Origin: Ancylobacter novellus
GTDB lineage: Bacteria > Pseudomonadota > Alphaproteobacteria > Rhizobiales > Xanthobacteraceae
DNA: 39,293 nucleotides
NCBI GenBank assembly: GCA_003241485.1
Contig: QFQD01000044.1
Coordinates: forward strand, 1 to 39,293
Direction: 5' to 3'
The position numbers and the translations under genes are program-made. Below, piece after piece: positions 26,287-34,026 of this stretch. The notes under the pieces are model-generated. The model was not told where the DNA came from. It made no database searches and saw nothing but the letters and a program-made list of their open reading frames with translations. Position 1 is the stretch's first letter; every line of letters starts with the position of its first letter.

Positions 26287-27051
26287 TCACGCCGCGTCCT
26301 GCTGGTACTCGGCATAGCCATTGGCTTCGAGTTCCAGAGCCAGTTCCTTGCCGCCCGAGCGCACGATGCGGCCCTTGTTCATCACATGGACGAAGTCCGG
26401 CACGATGTGGTTCAGCAGGCGCTGGTAGTGGGTGATGACGATCATCGCGCGGTCGGGCGAGCGCAATGCGTTCACGCCCTCGGACACCACCTTGAGCGCG
26501 TCGATGTCGAGGCCGGAGTCGGTCTCGTCGAGGATGCACAGCTTGGGCTGCAGGATCGCCATCTGCAGGATTTCGGCGCGCTTCTTCTCGCCGCCGGAGA
26601 AGCCGACATTGACGCCGCGCTTCAGCATGTCCTGGCTGATGCCGAGAGTGCCGGCGCGCTCCTTCACGAGGCGCAGGAAGTCCGGGGTGGAGACCTCCTC
26701 CTCGCCGCGCTTCTTGCGCTGCGCGTTCAGCGCCGAGCGCAGGAAGGTCATGGTGGCCACACCGGGCACCTCGATCGGGTACTGGAAGGCGAGGAACACG
26801 CCCTTGGCGGCGCGCTCGTCGATTTCCATCTCCAGCAGGTCTTCGCCGTCGAGGGTCACCGAGCCTTCGGTGACGTCATAGTCTTCCTTGCCGGCAAGGA
26901 TGTAGGACAGCGTCGACTTGCCGGAGCCGTTCGGCCCCATGATGGCGTGCACTTCGCCGGGATTTACCTTCAGCGACAGGCCCTTGAGGATTTCCTTGCC
27001 GTGATCGCCGTCGATCTTGGCGTGGAGATTGTCGATGTCGAGCAGAGCCAT
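26287..27051 (-). CDS. sufC: Fe-S assembly ATPase SufC
   Basis: 254 residues. An ABC-type ATPase that drives the SufBCD scaffold. Walker A GPNGSGKST (39-47), signature SGGEKKR (near 145) and Walker B with DETDSGLD (near 170) are complete. No membrane segments, as expected. The conserved start MALLDIDNLHAKI is ATG 27051; the open frame to 27138 runs through repeat copy 3 and is not coding. sufD follows after 10 nt. Confidence 0.97.
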   Translation of the reverse strand: MALLDIDNLHAKIDGDHGKEILKGLSLKVNPGEVHAIMGPNGSGKSTLSYILAGKEDYDVTEGSVTLDGEDLLEMEIDERAAKGVFLAFQYPIEVPGVATMTFLRSALNAQRKKRGEEEVSTPDFLRLVKERAGTLGISQDMLKRGVNVGFSGGEKKRAEILQMAILQPKLCILDETDSGLDIDALKVVSEGVNALRSPDRAMIVITHYQRLLNHIVPDFVHVMNKGRIVRSGGKELALELEANGYAEYQQDAA

Positions 27052-27110
27052 TTCGTTCAGTCCGTATCTGGAGCGCGTCGTCCTGCAAGGGGCGCGCTGA
27101 AATCTGGGAA

Positions 27111-27148
27111 GCGATCCCGGATCGCGGCCATGCCGCATCCGGGATGAC
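27111..27148. repeat. Palindromic intergenic repeat, copy 3 (single unit)
   Basis: GATCCCGGATCGCGGC-CAT-GCCGC-ATCCGGGATGAC forms a hairpin with one unpaired base. It ends in the same TCCGGGATGAC as copies 1 and 2 and occupies the sufB-sufC gap (109 nt). Confidence 0.8.
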
Positions 27149-27160
27149 GGTCTTGAGGGG

Positions 27161-28636
27161 CTAGCCCACCGAGCCTTCGAGGCTCACCGAGATCAGTTTC
27201 TGCGCCTCGACCGCGAACTCCATCGGCAGCTGCTGCAGCACGTCCTTGACGAAGCCGTTGACGATCAGCGCCGTCGCTTCCTCGGGATCGAGGCCGCGCT
27301 GGCGGCAGTAGAACAGCTGGTCATCGGAGATCTTCGAGGTGGTGGCCTCGTGCTCGAACTGCGCGGAGGCGTTCTTTGACTCGATGTAGGGCACGGTGTG
27401 CGCCCCGCACTTGTCGCCGATAAGCAGGCTGTCGCAGTTGGTGAAGTTGCGCGCGCCCGTTGCCTTGCGGTGGGCCGAGACCAGACCGCGATAGGTGTTG
27501 TCGGAATAGCCGGCAGCGATGCCCTTGGAGATGATACGGCTCGACGTATTCTTGCCGAGATGGATCATCTTGGTGCCGCTGTCGACCTGCTGGCGCCCAT
27601 TCGAGATGGCGATGGAGTAGAACTCGCCCTGCGAATTGTCGCCGCGCAGAATGCAGCTCGGGTACTTCCAGGTGATGGCCGAACCCGTCTCGACCTGGGT
27701 CCAGGAGATCTTGGAGCGGTCGCCGCGGCAGTCGCCACGCTTGGTGACGAAGTTGAAGATGCCGCCCTTGCCGTCCTTGTCGCCGGGGTACCAGTTCTGC
27801 ACCGTCGAGTACTTGATCTCGGCATCCGCCAGCGCGACCAGCTCGACCACGGCCGCGTGCAGCTGGTTCTCGTCGCGCTGCGGCGCGGTGCAGCCTTCGA
27901 GGTAGCTCACATAGGCGCCTTCATCGGCGATGATCAGCGTGCGCTCGAACTGGCCGGTATTGCGCTCATTGATGCGGAAATAGGTCGACAGCTCCATCGG
28001 GCAGCGCACGCCCTTGGGCACGTAGACGAAGGAGCCGTCGGAGAACACCGCCGAGTTCAGCGTGGCGAAGAAGTTGTCCGTGACCGGCACGACCGAGCCG
28101 AGATACTTCTTCACCAGCTCAGGATATTCGCGGATGGCCTCCGAGATCGGCATGAAGATCACGCCGGCCTTGGAGAGCTCCTCCTTGAAGGTGGTCGCCA
28201 CCGAGACCGAATCGAACACGGCGTCGACCGCGACCTTGGAGCCGCCGGTGCTGGCGATGCCGAGCAGCGCGTCGCGCTCGCGCAGGGGGATGCCGAGCTT
28301 CTCATAGGTGGCGAGGATCTCCGGGTCGATCTCGTCGATCGACACCGCCGCCTTCTTCTTCGGCGCGGAATAGTAATAGAGATCCTGATAATTGATCGGC
28401 GGGTAGCTCACCCGCGCCCACTCCGGCTCGCGCATGGTCTGCCAGCGGCGGAAAGCCTCCAGCCGCCATTCCAGCATCCATTCCGGCTCGTTCTTCTTGG
28501 CCGAAATGAAGCGGACGGTATCCTCGTCGAGCCCCTTGGGCGCCTTCTCCGACTCGATGTCGGTGAAGAACCCGTATTTGTACTGATCGACGTCGATGGA
28601 GCGGACCTGGTCCACTGTCTCCTGTACGGCCGGCAT
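27161..28636 (-). CDS. sufB: Fe-S cluster scaffold protein SufB
   Basis: 491 residues, the main cluster-building subunit of SufBCD. Family blocks are intact: PEWMLEWRLEAFRRW, FVYVPKGVRCPMELSTYFRI, EGAYVSYLEGCTAP, VQNWYPGDKDGKGGIFNFVTKRG and the C-terminal CDSLLIGDKCGAHTVPYIE. The start at 28636 (MPAVQETVDQVRSIDV) has AGGAGA 7 nt ahead; a longer frame to 28666 is not supported. It lies 76 nt after the nifS-like gene; that gap holds a near-exact 15-bp tandem duplication. Confidence 0.97.
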   Translation of the reverse strand: MPAVQETVDQVRSIDVDQYKYGFFTDIESEKAPKGLDEDTVRFISAKKNEPEWMLEWRLEAFRRWQTMREPEWARVSYPPINYQDLYYYSAPKKKAAVSIDEIDPEILATYEKLGIPLRERDALLGIASTGGSKVAVDAVFDSVSVATTFKEELSKAGVIFMPISEAIREYPELVKKYLGSVVPVTDNFFATLNSAVFSDGSFVYVPKGVRCPMELSTYFRINERNTGQFERTLIIADEGAYVSYLEGCTAPQRDENQLHAAVVELVALADAEIKYSTVQNWYPGDKDGKGGIFNFVTKRGDCRGDRSKISWTQVETGSAITWKYPSCILRGDNSQGEFYSIAISNGRQQVDSGTKMIHLGKNTSSRIISKGIAAGYSDNTYRGLVSAHRKATGARNFTNCDSLLIGDKCGAHTVPYIESKNASAQFEHEATTSKISDDQLFYCRQRGLDPEEATALIVNGFVKDVLQQLPMEFAVEAQKLISVSLEGSVG

Positions 28637-28655
28637 CGTCTCTTCTCCTCTCCCA

Positions 28656-28684
28656 CGCGGGTTCAAGGCCCGCGGGTTCAGGCC
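28656..28684. repeat. Short tandem duplication ahead of sufB
   Basis: CGCGGGTTCAAGGCC (28656-28670) is followed at once by CGCGGGTTCAGGCC (28671-28684), identical but for one missing A. The unit also lets CGCGGG (28656-28661) pair with CCCGCG (28669-28674), so the leader of sufB can form a small hairpin about 20 nt before its start. Confidence 0.7.
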
Positions 28685-28712
28685 AACACTTCACTCAACC
28701 AACGCACGCGCC

Positions 28713-29777
28713 TCACGCCGCCGCGCGGCGACGCAAAACACCCGGCATCACCCGGCGAAACGCGCCGAGCGCCCGGTTCACATCCTCTTCCCCACTCGAC
28801 CAGCCGAATGACAGCCGGAAGGCGGAACGCGCGATGCGCTCCGGCACGCCCATGGCGGCCAGCACATGCGACGCCGCGACCTTGCCTGACGAACAGGCGG
28901 AACCGGCGCTCACCGCGAGGCCCGCCAGATCGAGCGCGATCACCATGGTTTCGGCCGGCGCGCCGGGCAGCGACAGACACGAGGTGTTCGGCAGACGGTC
29001 GACATCGCCGACGAGCAGCACAAGCTCGGGGAATTCGCACCTTAGAGCGCTTTCAAGCCGCTCGCGCAAGGCAGCGATACGTATTTGTTCTGATTCTAAA
29101 CTGGCCCCGGCCGCCTGCGCCGCGACACCAAATGCCGCGATTGCGGGCACGTTCTCGGTGCCCCCACGACGCCCCCGCTCCTGCCCTCCGCCGGCGAAGA
29201 CGGGCGCAGGCCGCAGATCCGGATCCGCTATCACCAGCGCACCCGCGCCGGGAGAGCCACCGATCTTGTGCGCCGAGACGGAGACAAGGTCGACGCCAAG
29301 CTCGCGGATCGACACCGGAATGCGCCCGGCGGCCTGCACGGCGTCGGTGTGCACAAGCGCGCCATGTTCGCGCGCGAGGCGCACCACCTCCGGGATCGGC
29401 TGGATCACGCCGGTCTCGTTATTGGCCAGCATGACCGATACCAGCGCGCGGTGTCCGGCAGCCAAATGACGCTGGAGTGCCGTATCGAGAGCCTCCAGCG
29501 AAAGCCGGCCGCGCGAGTCCACCGGCAGCAGCTCCACGCGCTCGGCAGGGAAGCGATGCCCTCGCAGCACCGCCGCATGCTCGACCGAGCTGGCGATCAG
29601 CACGTCGTAACGCTCGGGCACCTCGCCGCGCTGGTAGTCCGGCGTCAGGGCCAGCGTATCGGCTTCCGTGCCGCCGGACGTAAAGACAACGCCGCGCGGA
29701 TCAGCACCAAGGAGCGCGGCGACACGGCCACGTGCCGCATCCATCACCATACGCGCGGCCCGGCCCTCGCCATGCAC
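28713..29777 (-). pseudogene. NifS/IscS-type cysteine desulfurase lacking its N-terminus
   Basis: The reading frame gives 354 residues from GTG 29777, beginning VHGEGRAAR, which in the family lies about 35-40 residues into the protein (NPSSVHGEGRAAR). The segment with the conserved YLDxNATT motif is absent: upstream in frame there are only 12 codons (ending FEPS) before a TGA at 29814-29816, and none of the three minus-strand frames back to about 29940 encodes it. Otherwise the enzyme looks intact: TSGGTEAD, SVEHAAV, PLP K171 (SAHKIGG) and persulfide Cys295 (SAGSACSSG). It may be a decaying gene or a shortened protein. The rhizobial suf operons I know start with this gene in full form. Confidence 0.7.
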
Positions 29778-29947
29778 GGACGGCTCGAAATCTGCCGCTC
29801 GCGACCTATATAGTCATCGGATGCCTGTTCTGCCTGCTCTCTGTGCGAAAAGCTTGCAAAATAAGGCAGCGTCCTTCATAGGTTGGCTTCCGTCATCTGC
29901 GAAGGGGCGCGGGTTGTGGGCGCAACCAGAGCAACCCGACGTTGAAT

Positions 29948-29964
29948 ATTAGAATTATTCTAAT
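29948..29964. promoter_or_regulatory. Irr-type iron control element (operator)
   Basis: ATTAGAA-TTA-TTCTAAT is a perfect 17-bp palindrome in an A+T-rich stretch unlike its surroundings. It matches the core TTAGAA-N3-TTCTAA of the rhizobial iron control element bound by the Fur-family, haem-sensing regulator Irr. It begins directly after the -10 hexamer of the minus-strand promoter, so bound protein would cover the transcription start: a repressor position. Control of the suf operon under low iron is the likely role. Confidence 0.75.
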
Positions 29965-29993
29965 AAGTTAGGGTTCACTCCCCTTACCGTCAA
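29965..29993 (-). promoter_or_regulatory. Promoter of the suf operon
   Basis: Minus-strand TTGACG (29993-29988), a 17-nt spacer and TAACTT (29970-29965). The -35 is one mismatch from consensus. Transcription would start near 29958, inside the Irr-like palindrome. It is the only good promoter seen upstream of the nifS-like/suf genes. Confidence 0.65.
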
Positions 29994-30104
29994 GGCGCCT
30001 GCGGTCAAATGTAGTTCCCGACGTCGTGCGCAGTGGAAAGGCTAATCCACCGCTCGTCAGACAGGACGCACTCCCCCGCGCCGCATCCCAAGGTCTCGAT
30101 CTAC

Positions 30105-30770
30105 ATGCCTGAGGTCATTTTCACCGGCGAGAAGGGGCGGCTTGAAGGTCGCTACCAGCCGGCCAAGACGCGTCACGCGCCCATCGCCATCATCCTGCAC
30201 CCGCACCCCCAGTTCGGCGGCACGATGAACAATCCGGTGGTCTACAACCTCTACTACCAGTTCGTGAATCGCGGCTTCTCGACGCTGCGCTTCAACTTCC
30301 GCGGCGTCGGCCGCAGCCAGGGCTCGTTCGACCACGGCCAGGGCGAGCTGGCGGATGCCGCCGCCGCGCTGGACTGGGCGCAGTCGATCAACCCGGACGC
30401 GCGCGCCTGCTGGATCGCCGGCTTCTCCTTCGGCGCCTGGATCGGCATGCAGCTCCTGATGCGCCGCCCCGAGGTGGAAGGCTTCATCTCCATCGCCGCC
30501 CCGGCCAACCTCTACGACTTCTCGTTCCTGGCGCCCTGCCCGTCGTCCGGCCTGTTCGTGCATGGCGATAAGGACGCGGTCGTGCCGTTCTCCGCCGTCA
30601 CCGGCCTCGTCGAGAAGCTGAAGACGCAGAAGGGCATTGTCATCGAGCAGCAGACCGTGGCCGAGGCGAACCACTTCTTCGACGGCAAGACCGAAGATCT
30701 GATGGAAGTGGTCGGCACCTATCTCGACAAGCGCCTGCCCGGCACGGCGAAGAAGACTAGCGCCGCCTGA
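30105..30770 (+). CDS. Alpha/beta hydrolase of the conserved rhizobial MPEVIF type
   Basis: A 221-residue cytoplasmic serine hydrolase. HPHPQFGGTMNN (near 34-45) is the oxyanion region, FRGVGRSQGSFD follows, the nucleophile Ser is in GFSFGAW (near 110), the acid in HGDKDAVVP (near 160) and the His in AEANHFFDG (near 193). Family members are widespread in alphaproteobacteria, are often annotated simply as alpha/beta hydrolase, and have no settled substrate. The start at 30105 gives MPEVIFTGEKGRLEGRY; an upstream ATG at 30033 is not conserved. It is divergent from the suf operon, and a strong terminator follows. Confidence 0.88.
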   Translation: MPEVIFTGEKGRLEGRYQPAKTRHAPIAIILHPHPQFGGTMNNPVVYNLYYQFVNRGFSTLRFNFRGVGRSQGSFDHGQGELADAAAALDWAQSINPDARACWIAGFSFGAWIGMQLLMRRPEVEGFISIAAPANLYDFSFLAPCPSSGLFVHGDKDAVVPFSAVTGLVEKLKTQKGIVIEQQTVAEANHFFDGKTEDLMEVVGTYLDKRLPGTAKKTSAA

Positions 30771-30795
30771 GCGCTCGCAAGCCCGACGAAACGAC

Positions 30796-30828
30796 AAAAG
30801 GCCCGGCGCTCATCACGCCGGGCCTTTT
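30796..30828. terminator. Bidirectional terminator between hydrolase and small exported protein
   Basis: Perfect 13-bp stem: AAAAGGCCCGGCG (30796-30808) with CGCCGGGCCTTTT (30816-30828), 7-nt loop, and A/T ends that serve both strands. It lies between two convergent genes. Confidence 0.92.
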
Positions 30829-30848
30829 GCTTGGGGGAGTTGGTTCGC

Positions 30849-31217
30849 TCAGTTGAGCACGAGCTGGGTCGGCTCGGTGACGGTGATCGCATCACCGCTG
30901 CGGACGATCTCGACCGTGCGGGTGTCGCCATCCACCGCGCCCGGCACGGAGAAGCTGACCGCCTGCTCGGGCTTCAGCGTGGCCGCGACGCGAACCGGCG
31001 CGCCGTCGGCGACGCTGAGCGTGGCGACGACGTGATAGCCGTCGTTCTCCTGCGTGTAATAGGCAACGCCCTTCACATAGCCCAGCTGGATGGCCTTGGC
31101 GGTGGCGGGACGCAGGCCCGCATTCTTGTCCGATGCACGAACGGGGGCGATAACGGCGACGGCGATGAGCCCACCCGCCACGGCGAGGGGCAGGATGTCG
31201 CGAATAAGGCTGCGCAT
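30849..31217 (-). CDS. Small exported protein of unknown function
   Basis: 122 residues with a signal peptide (MRSLIRDILPLAVAGGLIAV, cleavage probably after PVRA near residue 28). The mature part of about 94 residues is mostly predicted beta-strand: AIQLGYVKGVAYYTQENDGYHVVATL and RVAATLKPEQAVSFSVPG. I do not recognise the family. ATG 31217 has GGAG 8 nt ahead; the open frame to 31304 is not coding. A 239-nt upstream region holds an inverted repeat at 31350-31399. Confidence 0.75.
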   Translation of the reverse strand: MRSLIRDILPLAVAGGLIAVAVIAPVRASDKNAGLRPATAKAIQLGYVKGVAYYTQENDGYHVVATLSVADGAPVRVAATLKPEQAVSFSVPGAVDGDTRTVEIVRSGDAITVTEPTQLVLN

Positions 31218-31349
31218 CTCGATTGCTCCAAAGTTCTGTCCAGGCGTTTTGATGGGAAGCTGCCTGCCTGGCGAGCCGGACTTCCGGGAGCCCTCTAAAT
31301 ACACCGTATATTGTGCGCCGCATCATCCGCTTTTGCATCGCACTATTGC

Positions 31350-31399
31350 GTTTCAGGAATACTGCGACAAACGCGACGCGAATTAAATTTTCCTGAAAC
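31350..31399. promoter_or_regulatory. Spaced 10-bp inverted repeat upstream of the small exported gene
   Basis: GTTTCAGGAA (31350-31359) and its exact reverse complement TTCCTGAAAC (31390-31399) have centres 40 bp apart, about four helical turns. The stretch between and around them is more A+T-rich than the genes. It may be a two-site operator for the gene starting at 31217; no known regulator is recognised. Confidence 0.4.
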
Positions 31400-31456
31400 T
31401 TCCCTTCAGTTTTGCTGCAGCAGGACGGCGGCGGATTTCAGCCGATGGCGGCAGGC

Positions 31457-32608
31457 TCAGGCGGTGGCGCCGCTCGCCACTACAATTCCCCCGGTCAGCG
31501 ACACAGGCACGCCGGTCGTGGTCGGAAAGCTGAGCGGCAGGCCGCGCAAGGCCCGCACCGCCAGAAAGGCAAAGGCTTGCGCCTCCAGCGCATCGCCCGA
31601 CCAGCCGATGGCGTCCGCCGTCAGCACCTTAACCCCGAGCCGCTCCGCCAGCATGGCGTTGAGGGTGGGATTATGCGCGCCGCCGCCGGCGGTGATCAGT
31701 GTCGCCGGCCGCCTGGGCAGAAGCGGCAGCAGCGCCGCGACGCAGGCCGCCGAGAGCGCTGTGAGGGTGGCCGCGCCATCCTCTACGCTCATCGCCTCCA
31801 ACCCGGCACGCGCCGCCACCCATTCGCGGAAATCGTTTCGGTCCAGCGATTTCGGCGGCTTCGCCGCGAAGAAGGGATGATCGAGCAGGCGTGCCAGCGC
31901 GGTCTCGTCGACATGCCCCGCTCCGGCCGCAGCCCCATCGCGGTCGACCGGCACGCCGGTTCTGGCTTTCATGAAGTCGTCGATCAACGCATTGGCGGGG
32001 CCGGTGTCGCAGGCAATCGGATCTGCATCGCCATCAAGCCAGGTGACATTGGCGACGCCGCCGAGATTGAGCACCATGAGCGGGCCCGGCAGATCGAGGT
32101 CACGCGCCAGTGCCTGATGATAAACCGGAACCAGAGGGGCACCCTGCCCGCCCGCCGCGACATCGGCCGCACGCAGATCGTACACCAGCGCCGGCCCCGG
32201 CCCTTTCGTCATCTCGCGCAGTGCTCGCGCCAGGGCTGGCCCATTGCCGATCTGAACCGTCAGGCGCCGTTCCGGCCGGTGCAATACCGTCTGGCCGTGA
32301 AAGCCGACTGCCTCGACGTCCCGATGTTCGGGAAACTCGGCGAAGAATGCCGCCAGCGCCTCGATGTGACGCGCAGTGATCCGCGCCTCGGCTTCGGCGA
32401 GCAGCCCCGGCCGCGCCTGCCGGTCGGAGAGGTCACGCGCCGCGTCGAGCCCACCCATAAAGAGTGCGCGGTCTTCAGGCGTGTAGGCATAGGTGCGCGC
32501 CGGGCCGAAGTCGGAGACGCGCTCGCCATCGGTCTCGATAAGCGCCACGTCGACGCCATCGAGCGAGGTTCCGCTCATCAGACCGATCGCCTTCAGGGGA
32601 TGCCCCAT
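31457..32608 (-). CDS. anmK: Anhydro-N-acetylmuramic acid kinase
   Basis: A 383-residue ASKHA-fold kinase that opens and phosphorylates anhydro-MurNAc during cell-wall recycling. The ATP motif GLMSGTSLDGVD is at residues 9-20, GFHGQTVLHRP near 101, LNLGGVANVTWL and ACDTGPANALIDD in the middle, and TAGGGAHNPTL near 310. Normal length. It is divergent from tyrS, a pairing common in alphaproteobacteria. Confidence 0.96.
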   Translation of the reverse strand: MGHPLKAIGLMSGTSLDGVDVALIETDGERVSDFGPARTYAYTPEDRALFMGGLDAARDLSDRQARPGLLAEAEARITARHIEALAAFFAEFPEHRDVEAVGFHGQTVLHRPERRLTVQIGNGPALARALREMTKGPGPALVYDLRAADVAAGGQGAPLVPVYHQALARDLDLPGPLMVLNLGGVANVTWLDGDADPIACDTGPANALIDDFMKARTGVPVDRDGAAAGAGHVDETALARLLDHPFFAAKPPKSLDRNDFREWVAARAGLEAMSVEDGAATLTALSAACVAALLPLLPRRPATLITAGGGAHNPTLNAMLAERLGVKVLTADAIGWSGDALEAQAFAFLAVRALRGLPLSFPTTTGVPVSLTGGIVVASGATA

Positions 32609-32708
32609 CGGAATTCCTCGAATGCGCGGCCTCGGGGTGCTTTCAACGCGCGAAGCTGCTACATCACCGCCCCATTCCTAACATGGCGTTGATGCCCGCA
32701 GGCCCGAG

Positions 32709-33965
32709 ATGAGCAAGTTCAAATCCGATTTCCTCCGCACCCTGGACGAGCGCGGCTTCATTCATCAGATCTCCGATGAATCAGGCCTCGACGCGCTGTT
32801 CGCGAAGGAGACCGTGTCGGCCTATATCGGCTTCGACCCCACGGCGCCGAGTCTGCATGCCGGCGGCCTCATCCAGATCATGATGCTGCACTGGCTGCAG
32901 CAGACCGGCCACCGCGCCGTCTCGCTGATGGGCGGCGGCACCGGCATGGTGGGCGACCCCTCCTTCAAGGAGGAGGCGCGCAAGCTGATGACGGTCGAGA
33001 CGATCGAGGAGAACATCGCCTCGATCAAGCGCGTGTTCTCGAACTACCTCACCTATGGCGAGGGCCCGACCGATGCGCTGATGATCAACAACGCCGAATG
33101 GCTGCGCTCGCTCAACTATCTCGAATTCCTGCGCGATGTCGGCCGGCACTTCTCGGTCAACCGCATGCTGTCCTTCGACAGTGTGAAGACCCGGCTTGAT
33201 CGCGAGCAGTCGCTGTCCTTCCTCGAATTCAACTACATGATCCTGCAGGCCTACGACTTCGTCGAGCTTGCCAAGCGTTACGATGTGCGCCTGCAGATGG
33301 GCGGCTCCGACCAGTGGGGCAACATCGTCAACGGCATCGATCTCGGTCACCGAATGGGGACCGGCCAGCTCTACGCGCTGACCTCGCCGCTGCTCACCAC
33401 CGCCTCCGGCGCCAAGATGGGCAAGTCGGTAAACGGGGCGGTGTGGCTGAACGCCGACATGCTCGGCGCCTACGAGTTCTGGCAGTACTGGCGCAACACC
33501 GAGGATGCGGACGTCTCGCGCTTCCTCAAGCTCTACACGACCTTGCCGATGGACGAGATCGCCCGCCTGTCGCAGCTGGCGGGCTCGGAGATCAACGAGG
33601 TCAAGAAGATCCTCGCTACGGAGATCACCGCCATGCTGCACGGCCGCGCCGCGGCCGAGGCGGCGGCGGAGACGGCCCGCAAGACCTTCGAGGAGGGCGG
33701 CCTCGCCGCCGACCTGCCGACCGTCGAGGTCGGTTCGGGCGAGCTGGAATCGGGCATCGGCGTGCTGGCCGCCTTCGCCGAGAAGACCGGCCTTGTCGCG
33801 TCGAATGGTGAGGCGCGCCGGCAGGTCAAGAGCGGTGGGCTCAAGGTGAACGACACGACCGTCACCGACGACAAGCAGGTGCTGACCGCCCGTGACCTGA
33901 CGCCCGAAGGCGTCATCAAGCTGTCCTTCGGCAAGAAGAAGCACGTGCTGCTTCGACCCGTCTGA
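32709..33965 (+). CDS. tyrS: Tyrosine-tRNA ligase
   Basis: 418 residues, class Ic synthetase. The HIGH-type motif is in PTAPSLHAGGLIQ (near 45-57) and the KMSKS loop reads KMGKS (about 236-240), which is tolerated in TyrRS. QMGGSDQWGNIVNGI is the tyrosine-binding block. The C-terminal 65 residues form the S4 RNA-binding domain (NGEARRQVKSGGLKVND). This is the bacterial TyrRS of usual length. A strong terminator follows. Confidence 0.97.
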   Translation: MSKFKSDFLRTLDERGFIHQISDESGLDALFAKETVSAYIGFDPTAPSLHAGGLIQIMMLHWLQQTGHRAVSLMGGGTGMVGDPSFKEEARKLMTVETIEENIASIKRVFSNYLTYGEGPTDALMINNAEWLRSLNYLEFLRDVGRHFSVNRMLSFDSVKTRLDREQSLSFLEFNYMILQAYDFVELAKRYDVRLQMGGSDQWGNIVNGIDLGHRMGTGQLYALTSPLLTTASGAKMGKSVNGAVWLNADMLGAYEFWQYWRNTEDADVSRFLKLYTTLPMDEIARLSQLAGSEINEVKKILATEITAMLHGRAAAEAAAETARKTFEEGGLAADLPTVEVGSGELESGIGVLAAFAEKTGLVASNGEARRQVKSGGLKVNDTTVTDDKQVLTARDLTPEGVIKLSFGKKKHVLLRPV

Positions 33966-33990
33966 ATTCCGACCGAAGCCGCGTCGACGA

Positions 33991-34026
33991 ACCAATGGCC
34001 GGGCCTGTCCCGGCCATTGGTGTTTT
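33991..34026 (+). terminator. Terminator of tyrS
   Basis: A 13-bp stem, ACCAATGGCCGGG (33991-34003) with CCCGGCCATTGGT (34009-34021), 5-nt loop, followed by GTTTT. It ends at the stop codon of the convergent AsmA-like gene and may serve that gene as well. Confidence 0.92.

Noticed and set aside
28656..28674. T-arm-like sequence GCGGGTTCAAGGCCCGC suggesting a tRNA
   Set aside because: No matching acceptor stem, D-arm or anticodon arm lies in the 60-70 nt upstream, and no CCA follows; it arises from the tandem duplication.
29083..29100. Second Irr-like half-site (TTTAGAATCAGAAC on the minus strand) inside the nifS-like gene
   Set aside because: Only one half matches; the other arm is not an inverted copy, and it lies within coding sequence.
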